The notes beneath the pieces are model-generated. The model was not told the DNA's origin, did not search any database, and saw nothing but the letters and a program-made list of their open reading frames with translations. 8,418 nucleotides of DNA, from assembly GCA_041745535.1 (NCBI GenBank), contig JBGTIS010000280.1, positions 1 to 8,418 on the forward strand. Reading direction: 5' to 3'. Made by a program: the position numbers and the translations under genes. Shown in pieces: positions 1 through 6,057 of the stretch (positions are counted from its first letter, which is position 1; every line of letters starts with the position of its first letter). This DNA is from JBGTIS01 sp041745535 (GTDB lineage: Bacteria > Bacteroidota > Bacteroidia > Cytophagales > Cyclobacteriaceae).

Positions 1-27
1 TTTAACTGGCTTCGTAAAAGAAAATAA
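1..27 (+). CDS. possible C-terminal tail of an upstream gene (partial, uncertain)
   Basis: The first frame reads FNWLRKRK and then TAA at 25-27. A basic tail followed 18 bases later by a strong hairpin is what the end of a + strand gene looks like. The second frame is also open, from base 2 to a TAA at 92-94, and would run straight through the hairpin, so the choice between them rests mainly on that hairpin. Too little is visible to name a product, and the open frame may be chance. Confidence 0.2.
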   Translation, partial: FNWLRKRK

Positions 28-45
28 TCTACGCAGCGCAAAAAA

Positions 46-70
46 AAATCCTGTAATGGGTACAGGATTT
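46..70. terminator. perfect 10-bp hairpin, probable intrinsic terminator
   Basis: AAATCCTGTA (46-55) and TACAGGATTT (61-70) are exact reverse complements around a 5-base loop ATGGG. A run of eight A lies at 41-48, partly inside the left arm, and TTT closes the right arm before CAAATTTT. The structure could therefore stop transcription in either direction. In the + direction it would end the gene upstream of the Ada-like gene. Because it lies only 35 bases before that start codon, it could instead act on the leader of that gene. Confidence 0.45.
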
Positions 71-105
71 CAAATTTTAAGGAAGGAAAAATAAATTTAA
101 TCACT

Positions 106-936
106 ATGACAGATTATCAAAGAATAGCACAAGCAATAGAGTTTATTAATAAAAATTTTAAACTGCAACCCGATCTGGATACAGTGGCTGATGCCATTTG
201 CTTAAGTCCTTTCCATTTTCAACGATTATTCAAAGAATGGACAGGGGTAAGTCCGAAAAAATTTTTACAGTTTGTAAGTTTGGGCCATGCCAAAAAATTG
301 CTGATGAGGCAGAATTCTCTCGCTGATACTTCTTTTGAAACAGGATTATCGGGTAGTAGCCGGTTACACGATCTGTTTGTTTCTATCGAAGGGATGACAC
401 CCGGTGAATATAAAAGTGGCGGTGAAAACTTAAAAATTAATTACAGTTTTGAAGATACTCCTTTTGGAAAAGTAATCATCGCTTCTACCAGTAAAGGAAT
501 TTGCCATTTGTCATTTACCGAGAATGAAGAAGTAGATGAGTTAATAGAGAAGTTTCCGAAAGCTACTTTTACTGTTAAACAGGATAAATTACAGGAAGAA
601 GCCCTTAAAATTTTTCATGGAAACATTTCCGATATGAAGCAAATAAAGTTGCATCTGAAAGGAACACCTTTTCAGTTGAAAGTGTGGGAGGCATTATTAA
701 GAATTCCTTACGGAGCAGCCAGTACGTACACTTCAGTAGCCCATGCTATTCAATCGCCTACTGCCATGCGGGTGGTGGGTTCTGCCATTGGCGCTAATCC
801 GGTTGCTTATTTGATTCCCTGCCACCGGGTAATCCGTTCAACTGGAGTAATTGGTGATTACCACTGGGGTAATACACGGAAAACTGCCTTGTTAGGATGG
901 GAGAACTGTAAAACAGAAGCGGCATTATTAGTTTAA
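106..936 (+). CDS. ada: Ada-like protein: AraC-type HTH fused to O6-alkylguanine-DNA alkyltransferase
   Basis: This repair protein should transfer alkyl groups from O6-alkylguanine in DNA to its own cysteine, a suicide reaction. Residues about 5-105 form an AraC-type double helix-turn-helix, with the typical stretch SPFHFQRLFKEWTGVSP and then GLSGSSRLHDLF. Residues about 110-270 form the alkyltransferase. The active site IPCHRVI gives Cys239 and His240. Tyr208, Arg222 (arginine finger), Asn231 and Glu266 have exactly the spacing of human MGMT Tyr114, Arg128, Asn137 and Glu172, so catalysis should be intact. Compared with E. coli Ada (about 354 residues), the N-terminal four-cysteine methylphosphotriester sensor domain is absent, so the usual activation switch is missing. 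Whether it regulates transcription, and what it senses, is open. The ATG at 106 gives a complete HTH. AAGGAAGGAAAA at 79-90 is purine-rich but rather far upstream. It converges on the kinase gene. Confidence 0.9.
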   Translation: MTDYQRIAQAIEFINKNFKLQPDLDTVADAICLSPFHFQRLFKEWTGVSPKKFLQFVSLGHAKKLLMRQNSLADTSFETGLSGSSRLHDLFVSIEGMTPGEYKSGGENLKINYSFEDTPFGKVIIASTSKGICHLSFTENEEVDELIEKFPKATFTVKQDKLQEEALKIFHGNISDMKQIKLHLKGTPFQLKVWEALLRIPYGAASTYTSVAHAIQSPTAMRVVGSAIGANPVAYLIPCHRVIRSTGVIGDYHWGNTRKTALLGWENCKTEAALLV

Positions 937-1052
937 TAAAATGGTTGCCATCAACTAGAGGTTACGAACCCATAGTTTAAAAAATGCAATACCAAAATAT
1001 GCTGATGAGGTTAAATTTAAGGCCACTGATAGTATTGTTTTAGGCAAATACT

Positions 1053-4000
1053 TTATTGCACCTGAAGATCCTGGATTTCTCCCTCCAGGTCTTTTACTAA
1101 ATTACCAATTTGGGTTTGCACCTGATCAGCAAAATTTTCAGCATCTTCCATCTCATTATTATTTATTTTCCGCATTGCTGTTTCTAACAGTTGGTCTAAT
1201 GCATTGAGCTTAAAAAGTTTGATGTAAGAGATAATATTATGTCGTTTAGCACTGAATTTTTCCGGATCGTGATTTTTCAAACCTTCTATTAATCCAGGAA
1301 TACTTTCCTTAACCAGGTCCCTGATCTGCATAATTATATTTACATAGTTCACTAAATCGTTTCCATATAAATTTCTAAGATCAGTAAAATCGGCAGTATT
1401 TGTAACGGATTGTGCTTCTCTGTTGGTTAAAATAGAAGCGCGATGGCCAAGTGTTTTTGAGATTTCAGCCAGTTTTCTGTGTAAATCTTCAGGATTAATA
1501 GGTTTTGATATGTAATCGTCCATCCCAATATTCCTGATTTTTTGCCGTGTAGTTTCTGAAACTGATGCGGAAAGCGCTACTATAGGAATATTTGCATAAT
1601 GCGGATCTTTCAGACTTCGGATTTCCTGGGTGGCTTTGTAACCATCCATTTCCGGCATCTGAATATCCATCAAAATTAAATCGTATTTGTTTTGTTTTAC
1701 CTTTTCAAGGGCCTCTAATCCGTTTAAGGCTGTGTCCAGTTTGATATTCCAGTTATCGGCTAACCCTTCCATCAAAAACTGATTGGGTAGTACATCTTCT
1801 ACATACAGCACTTTTAGGCCATCAAGGGGCTGGTATTCCGCAATAAAATCATCCGAATAGGTTGCCGATACTTCGTGTTCTTCCGATTTTTGAAAGGGTA
1901 ACACGACTTTAAATACGGTACCTTCACCCTCTTTGCTATGTAAGCTGATATAGCCGCCATATAGTTCTACCAGATTTTTAACAATAGCAAGGCCCAGTCC
2001 GGTACCGCCAAAGTAACGCGTAGTGGAAGGACTTGCCTGCCTGAAAGGGTCAAATATTACGTCAAGCTTATCTTCAGGAATACCTACACCCGAATCTGAA
2101 ACCTCAAATAAAAGTAAATAGCGATTTTCTTCTTCCTGTTCTACATACAGACTAAGTACAACCTGCCCTTTTTCTGTAAATTTTATCGCGTTATTCAACA
2201 GGTTGTTTAGTATTTGTCCTAAACGGGTTACATCTCCTTTTACAAATTCAGGTATTTCTTCCTCGGTCAGCAGTCGGAAAGCAAGGCCTTTGCTGGTAGC
2301 AAGGTTTTTATAGGTAAGTTTAATACTATAAATAAATCGCTTTAGATTAAAATCCTGGTTTTCCAATTCTAGTTTCCCTGCCTCTGTTTTAGAATAATCC
2401 AGAATTTCATCTATTAGCGCCAATAAGCTATCGCCTGAAAATTTCAAAGTTTGTAGCAGTTTGATCTGATCTTCGCGCGGATTACTCTGTAGCAACAAGT
2501 GCGTCATACCCAATACCGAATTCAGCGGAGTTCTGATTTCATGGCTAATGGTTGATAGAAAATTTTCCTGGGCTTTTATTATATATTCAGCAGACTCTTT
2601 CGCAAGAAAAAGCTCGTTTTCATGAATTTTACGCTGTGTAACATCGGTAACGTGTATAATAACCAGCCATTTTTCTTTAAATTTTATTTCGGTAATAGAT
2701 AAATTTCCCCAAAAATTAGTGCCTTTTGTGGTAACAAATTCAATATCCTGTATTTTGCTATTGCCATTGATCTGGCTTACATTGATCTGATGATTTTTGA
2801 CATATTGATTTTGAAATGCTGGAAAAGAAATTCCTATAAAATCGCTTTTGTAAAGCACTTCAAAAAGCTCAAGTGTTTTCTGGTTGCATTCAACAATAGT
2901 CAGTGTGTTGTCATCAAGTATAAAAATCGCGTTTTTTGACTTTTCAAAAATTTCCTGAAACAGGCTGTTATATGCCTGATCTAGCAGAAAACCGGAAGGG
3001 TTCGGAACAGTGGTTTCAGCGGGAACAGACTTTTCACTTTCAGCAGGGATTTCCAAAAGTTGAACCGATTTATTTTCCCATTCACCTTTTATATCATAAA
3101 ATACACTGACATTCGCTTTAAATCGTAAATATTGCCCGTTTTTGTGTTTGATCCGAATCTCATATTCCCGTATTCTCTCCTTTAAAAACTGCCCTTCATC
3201 TTCGGTAAGAAGGGGCAGGTCATCAGAATGAATTATTTCAGGAAAATAGGTAACGGGAAAGTATTCTTTATTATATCCTAACAGATATTTACATTGAGGG
3301 CTTATATATTCTATATGGTAATTTCTGTCCAGCAGCAATAGCATTTCATCAGTCCTTTGAACAAAGAGTGGCTGATCTTCATCTTTGTTAAATTGTTGGG
3401 TAATAATAATTTGATTAATAACAAAACCTGTAATTTCACCTTCCTCATTCTGTATACTCTTTACGCATCCTTTCGTCCAGTAAAGTGTGTTATCATGACT
3501 TACTGACCGATAAATATAGGAATTAAAAATTGACTTTCCGCTAACATAATAGTAAAACTCATTCAGGATTTTTCTGTAGTCACAAGGACAAATAAAATCT
3601 AAAAAATTTTTAGGCAGATCCTCATTTTGGGTATATCCCAATTGGAGTTTATATACAGGGTCAATGTACAGGGTTCTCAACTTATGGTCAACAATAAACA
3701 GCAGGCCTGAATGGCTCCGAGCAGTCTGTATATTGGCATCAGGAACCTGTGAAAGTTTTTTTTTAGCCAGCAGGTCTTCGATCATAATCATAAAAATGTA
3801 TTCCGCATTATGTCTTATTCCGCGAATAATAATACTAATGGGAAAAAGATACTGGCGGTGATGGATGGCAATAATTTTTCTTTTGGTAGTTTTTACAGTT
3901 GAATGATCGAAAAAAAAGGTGATATCAGGATGGTAGATTTTATGAATTAGATCAAAAATTGTGGAATTGTAGTTTTTAAGTTTTTTACCAAACTTTTTAG

Positions 4001-4100
4001 TAAAAGCTGGATTTGAATAAATTACTTTTCCTGATTGGGTAGTGAGGAGAATTGCTTCAGGAGTATCATGAAAAATTTTCTCGAATTTTTTCTTATTCAT
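1053..4100 (-). CDS. cytoplasmic multi-PAS hybrid sensor histidine kinase with receiver and HPt-like domain
   Basis: Residues are numbered from the upstream TTG at 4130. The ATG at residue 11 (base 4100) is preferred as start, giving about 1015 residues. Domains in order: four PAS-like repeats (about 13-118, 136-243, 257-362, 388-500), a helical linker, HisKA with ISHEIRTPLN (phospho-acceptor His530), HATPase_c with the N box NNLLNNAIKF (638-651 region), DSGVGIP (Asp679) and GGTGLGL (708-714), a receiver (772-890) with Glu778/Asp779, phospho-acceptor Asp822, Ser854 and Lys876, then an HPt-like helical domain (about 925-1020) with His964. There is no signal peptide or membrane segment, so it should sense a cytoplasmic cue; the ligand is unknown. 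The complete HisKA, HATPase and receiver motifs indicate an active kinase. The HPt is degenerate: the usual HxLKG reads HNIIS. No response regulator gene is adjacent, so its output partner is elsewhere. The PAS limits are approximate. Confidence 0.92.
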   Translation of the reverse strand: MNKKKFEKIFHDTPEAILLTTQSGKVIYSNPAFTKKFGKKLKNYNSTIFDLIHKIYHPDITFFFDHSTVKTTKRKIIAIHHRQYLFPISIIIRGIRHNAEYIFMIMIEDLLAKKKLSQVPDANIQTARSHSGLLFIVDHKLRTLYIDPVYKLQLGYTQNEDLPKNFLDFICPCDYRKILNEFYYYVSGKSIFNSYIYRSVSHDNTLYWTKGCVKSIQNEEGEITGFVINQIIITQQFNKDEDQPLFVQRTDEMLLLLDRNYHIEYISPQCKYLLGYNKEYFPVTYFPEIIHSDDLPLLTEDEGQFLKERIREYEIRIKHKNGQYLRFKANVSVFYDIKGEWENKSVQLLEIPAESEKSVPAETTVPNPSGFLLDQAYNSLFQEIFEKSKNAIFILDDNTLTIVECNQKTLELFEVLYKSDFIGISFPAFQNQYVKNHQINVSQINGNSKIQDIEFVTTKGTNFWGNLSITEIKFKEKWLVIIHVTDVTQRKIHENELFLAKESAEYIIKAQENFLSTISHEIRTPLNSVLGMTHLLLQSNPREDQIKLLQTLKFSGDSLLALIDEILDYSKTEAGKLELENQDFNLKRFIYSIKLTYKNLATSKGLAFRLLTEEEIPEFVKGDVTRLGQILNNLLNNAIKFTEKGQVVLSLYVEQEEENRYLLLFEVSDSGVGIPEDKLDVIFDPFRQASPSTTRYFGGTGLGLAIVKNLVELYGGYISLHSKEGEGTVFKVVLPFQKSEEHEVSATYSDDFIAEYQPLDGLKVLYVEDVLPNQFLMEGLADNWNIKLDTALNGLEALEKVKQNKYDLILMDIQMPEMDGYKATQEIRSLKDPHYANIPIVALSASVSETTRQKIRNIGMDDYISKPINPEDLHRKLAEISKTLGHRASILTNREAQSVTNTADFTDLRNLYGNDLVNYVNIIMQIRDLVKESIPGLIEGLKNHDPEKFSAKRHNIISYIKLFKLNALDQLLETAMRKINNNEMEDAENFADQVQTQIGNLVKDLEGEIQDLQVQ

Positions 4101-4131
4101 TACATAGATACTCTTTTTGTCATATATCAAT

Positions 4132-4139
4132 CAAAATTA
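4132..4139 (-). promoter_or_regulatory. possible -7 element of the kinase promoter
   Basis: On the minus strand this reads TAATTTTG, an exact match to the Bacteroidota -7 consensus TAnnTTTG. It lies 31 bases upstream of the ATG at 4100, which gives a short leader if transcription begins just downstream. No clear TTTG -33 box sits at the usual 19-20 base distance; that position is plain AT. In DNA this AT-rich a chance match is possible. Confidence 0.35.
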
Positions 4140-4262
4140 ATAAAAAAATATAAATAATATAATTAATTAGATTTTAATAATAAAAAACAATAAAAATATA
4201 TACCTAACATTATTTAAATACTAAAATCTCAAATACACTTTATTTTATTGATATGTAGCTAT

Positions 4263-4272
4263 TTAGCGCTAA
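4263..4272. repeat. 10-bp perfect palindrome, possible operator
   Basis: TTAGCGCTAA is its own reverse complement. It carries the only GC-rich core in a very AT-rich stretch, between two divergent genes, about 160 bases from either start. That location suits a dimeric regulator site, but no family is recognised and no second copy was seen in the window. Confidence 0.3.
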
Positions 4273-4371
4273 GCATAAAAACTGCCTAACTAAATTTAAA
4301 CCAGGCCTTATACAATACTTGCTAAATGGACGAGCCATAAGAATGGATAACATTCCTTTTTTATAAAATAA

Positions 4372-4399
4372 TGTTACAGGTTTGATTTGTTACACCTGT
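4372..4399. repeat. direct and inverted repeats upstream of pyrE, possible operator
   Basis: TGTTACA occurs at 4372-4378 and again at 4388-4394, 16 bases apart, so the copies lie on nearly the same face of the helix. The same segment contains an inverted pair, ACAGGT (4376-4381) and ACCTGT (4394-4399), with 12 bases between. The block overlaps the proposed -33 box of pyrE, the usual place for a repressor site. The regulator is unknown, and the arms are short enough that chance is not excluded. Confidence 0.35.
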
Positions 4400-4417
4400 T
4401 CAAATTATTTTACTTTG
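4386..4417 (+). promoter_or_regulatory. probable pyrE promoter (Bacteroidota type)
   Basis: TTTG at 4386-4389 is followed after 20 bases by TTACTTTG at 4410-4417. This matches the Bacteroidota pattern TTTG, about 19 bases, TAnnTTTG, with one mismatch. The -7 box ends only four bases before the ATG at 4422, so the transcript would begin at or just inside that codon. That implies a leaderless message or translation from the in-frame ATG at 4437. Confidence 0.45.
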
Positions 4418-4421
4418 CTAT

Positions 4422-5066
4422 ATGAGTTTAGTTAATATGAAATCCGCGCAACAAATTGCCAGTATGTTTCTGGATATTGGCGCAATCAAATTAAGTCCTA
4501 CTGATCCTTTTACCTGGGCTTCCGGATGGAAATCTCCTATTTACTGCGATGGCAGGCTGTCATTATCGTTTCCTTATGTGAGAAATTACATAAAAAATGT
4601 GATGATAGACACCATCAGGAATAATTTTTCTGAAGTGGGTGCTATTGCCGGAGTAGCTACTGCTGGCATCCCACAAGGAATATTGGTTGCCGATGCGTTG
4701 GACCTTCCGTTTTTATATGTTCGGCCAAAAGCCAAAGATCATGGCATGGAAAACATAATTGAAGGAAAAATAGAAAGAGGCAAGCGTATTGTTGTTATTG
4801 AAGATCTGATTTCAACTGGTGGGAGTTCTCTAAAAGCTGCGGTAGCACTGGATTTGGCAGGATATGAAATTGCCGGAGTTATTGCTGTATTTTCTTACGG
4901 TTTCGAAACAGCCCAGCAAACCTTCTCCGATGCTGGTATTTTACTTTATTCACTCAGTAATTATGATATTTTACTGAAAGAGGCAGTTTCCAAAAAAATT
5001 ATTTCTAATATAGAACTATCTTCGCTACAGGAATGGCGAAAATCGCCGGAAAGCTGGGGCAAATAG
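4422..5066 (+). CDS. pyrE: orotate phosphoribosyltransferase
   Basis: PyrE joins orotate to PRPP, giving orotidine 5'-phosphate and pyrophosphate, in de novo pyrimidine synthesis in the cytosol. The N-terminal signature FTWASGWKSPIYCDGR (residues 30-45) is typical of the family. The mobile catalytic loop RPKAKDHGMENIIEG (101-115) supplies Arg101, Lys103, Lys105 and His107. The PRPP-binding motif VVIEDLISTGGSS (124-136) has the acidic pair Glu127/Asp128. The length of 214 residues is normal and nothing is missing. The first ATG is used here, but Met6 (base 4437) aligns as well with usual PyrE N-termini and fits better with a promoter ending at 4417. No other pyr gene is adjacent; the gene stands alone, divergent from the kinase and convergent with the usp gene. 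A hairpin overlaps its stop codon. Confidence 0.97.
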   Translation: MSLVNMKSAQQIASMFLDIGAIKLSPTDPFTWASGWKSPIYCDGRLSLSFPYVRNYIKNVMIDTIRNNFSEVGAIAGVATAGIPQGILVADALDLPFLYVRPKAKDHGMENIIEGKIERGKRIVVIEDLISTGGSSLKAAVALDLAGYEIAGVIAVFSYGFETAQQTFSDAGILLYSLSNYDILLKEAVSKKIISNIELSSLQEWRKSPESWGK

Positions 5067-5079
5067 ATCACCCCAGTTT
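5051..5079 (+). terminator. hairpin overlapping the pyrE stop codon, probable terminator
   Basis: AAGCTGGGG (5051-5059) pairs with CCCCAGTTT (5071-5079): nine pairs, one of them G-T, around an 11-base loop that contains the TAG stop. The tract after it is only TTTATAT, so termination may be moderate. The stem is the most GC-rich near the end of pyrE and fits the convergent gene order, where it would protect the usp gene from antisense transcription. Ribosomes reaching the stop codon would interfere with folding. Confidence 0.5.
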
Positions 5080-5116
5080 ATATGCGGATAGTAGTATTAA
5101 AAATTTTTATTTCTGG

Positions 5117-5965
5117 TTAATTGTGAATGTTGAATGTCCAGACCGGGCGCTTGGCATGATTCACGATATCTTCAGCCAGACTACCGCTGAGTATGTGGCT
5201 GAATCCTGATCGGCCATGTGTGGCAATCGCGATCATATCAGCATTAATGTCTTCAGCAAAGTAAATAATACCATCTTCTTCGCCACTTTCAGCATACACA
5301 TGAAGCGAGTAATTTTTTATATTATTTTTTTCTACAAAAGTTTCCATGGCTTTTTTATAATACCTGGAATTTTCAAAATTCGATGGGGTATTGACACTTA
5401 CAATGTGCAGCTTGGCATCAAAAACTTTTTGTAATTTTTGTAAAGGTTCAACCAGTTTTGCCAGATCGTCTCTAAAGTCTGATGCGAATACAATGTTTTT
5501 TACAGACTCAATATTTACAGCTTGTTTCACAGTAATAACCGGGCATTTAGCGCGTCTTACTACTTTTTCGGTGTTCGAACCTACCAATATTTCTTTCAGA
5601 CCACTGCTTCCCTGGGTACCCATAATTACCAGATCAACATCCTGGTCGGCGATTACCTTAGAAATATTAACATAGGGGTTGCCAATTACTACATCGCCTG
5701 TAACTTTTATATCTTTAAATTTAGGATCTTTCACCAGTTCATCTAACTGGGTCTTGACCCTTTCCATCAATTGTATGGCAAACACGCTATTCACATCGCT
5801 GCTTTGGGTAATTTCACCCGAAGCATCAAATGAAGAATCTACGGGTAGTTCCAGTACATTCAGAAGCTTTACTTCCGCGGAAGTTTTAAGTGCAATAGCG
5901 TGTGCCATATCCAAAGCAAACTGAGCTTGTTCGGAAAAGTCGGTGGGAACGAGTATGTTTTTCAT
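5117..5965 (-). CDS. tandem universal stress protein (two Usp domains)
   Basis: A cytoplasmic UspA-family protein of 282 residues made of two Usp folds in one chain, the usual Bacteroidota form. Domain 1 spans about 1-147 and opens with MKNILVPTDFSEQA (Asp9). It has a complete nucleotide-binding motif, G-2x-G-9x-GS, at Gly116, Gly119 and Gly129-Ser130. Domain 2 spans about 154-282 with ASDF (Asp163) and the motif at 248-262, where the first glycine is Ala248; Gly251 and Gly261-Ser262 remain. At least domain 1 should therefore bind ATP. Such proteins are linked to survival in stress, but the precise job of this one cannot be read from sequence. It lies downstream of menA on the same strand after a 92-base gap with an inverted repeat, so it is probably its own unit. 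TATAATTG, a one-mismatch -7 box, lies about 40 bases upstream. Confidence 0.93.
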   Translation of the reverse strand: MKNILVPTDFSEQAQFALDMAHAIALKTSAEVKLLNVLELPVDSSFDASGEITQSSDVNSVFAIQLMERVKTQLDELVKDPKFKDIKVTGDVVIGNPYVNISKVIADQDVDLVIMGTQGSSGLKEILVGSNTEKVVRRAKCPVITVKQAVNIESVKNIVFASDFRDDLAKLVEPLQKLQKVFDAKLHIVSVNTPSNFENSRYYKKAMETFVEKNNIKNYSLHVYAESGEEDGIIYFAEDINADMIAIATHGRSGFSHILSGSLAEDIVNHAKRPVWTFNIHN

Positions 5966-6016
5966 AATAAAAAATGTTTTATTAATTTATTTTAACCTTT
6001 ACAATTATATGTGAAA

Positions 6017-6050
6017 TATTTTTCTGTTCTGCTAGAATAAGAGAAAAATA
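6017..6050. repeat. AT-rich inverted repeat between menA and the usp gene
   Basis: TATTTTTCT (6017-6025) and AGAAAAATA (6042-6050) are exact reverse complements. The 16-base interior holds a further TTCT-GCT-AGAA stem, so the whole could fold as one interrupted hairpin. It begins seven bases after the menA stop on the minus strand. It may end the argS-menA transcript, but the stem is A/T-rich and no strong U tract follows. An operator for the usp gene is the alternative. Confidence 0.35.
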
Positions 6051-6057
6051 CAAGTTT

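Larger units (their letters stand above)
4101..4421. other. AT-rich divergent intergenic region between the kinase gene and pyrE
   Basis: These 321 bases hold no credible gene. Bases 4131-4260 are almost pure A/T with many short A and T runs, typical of a flexible or easily melted upstream region. From 4261 the composition becomes more mixed and contains a 10-bp palindrome (4263-4272) and the repeats and promoter words in front of pyrE. Both flanking genes must be driven from here. I see no riboswitch fold or tRNA. Confidence 0.7.

Noticed and set aside
987..1037. CAATAC/GTATTG inverted words between the convergent genes, as a terminator
   Set aside because: Only six pairs with about 39 bases between them and no U tract; likely chance.
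984..1043. Tiny + strand open frame MQYQNMLMRL... of 19 codons between the Ada-like gene and the kinase
   Set aside because: Very short, no ribosome site, in a convergent spacer; nothing supports translation.
3664..3861. 65-residue + strand open frame inside the kinase gene
   Set aside because: It is antisense to a clear PAS-coding region and resembles no protein family; a shadow.
4341..4362. GAATG-GATAA-CATTC stem followed by T6, as an intrinsic terminator
   Set aside because: Five weak pairs only, and no + strand gene ends upstream of it.
4131..4421. Riboswitch or attenuator in front of pyrE
   Set aside because: The likely promoter sits immediately before the ATG, leaving no room for a structured leader, and no U-rich attenuator follows a stable stem.
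5216..5924. Four overlapping + strand open frames antisense to the usp gene
   Set aside because: All lie opposite conserved Usp codons, have odd composition and no recognisable domain.
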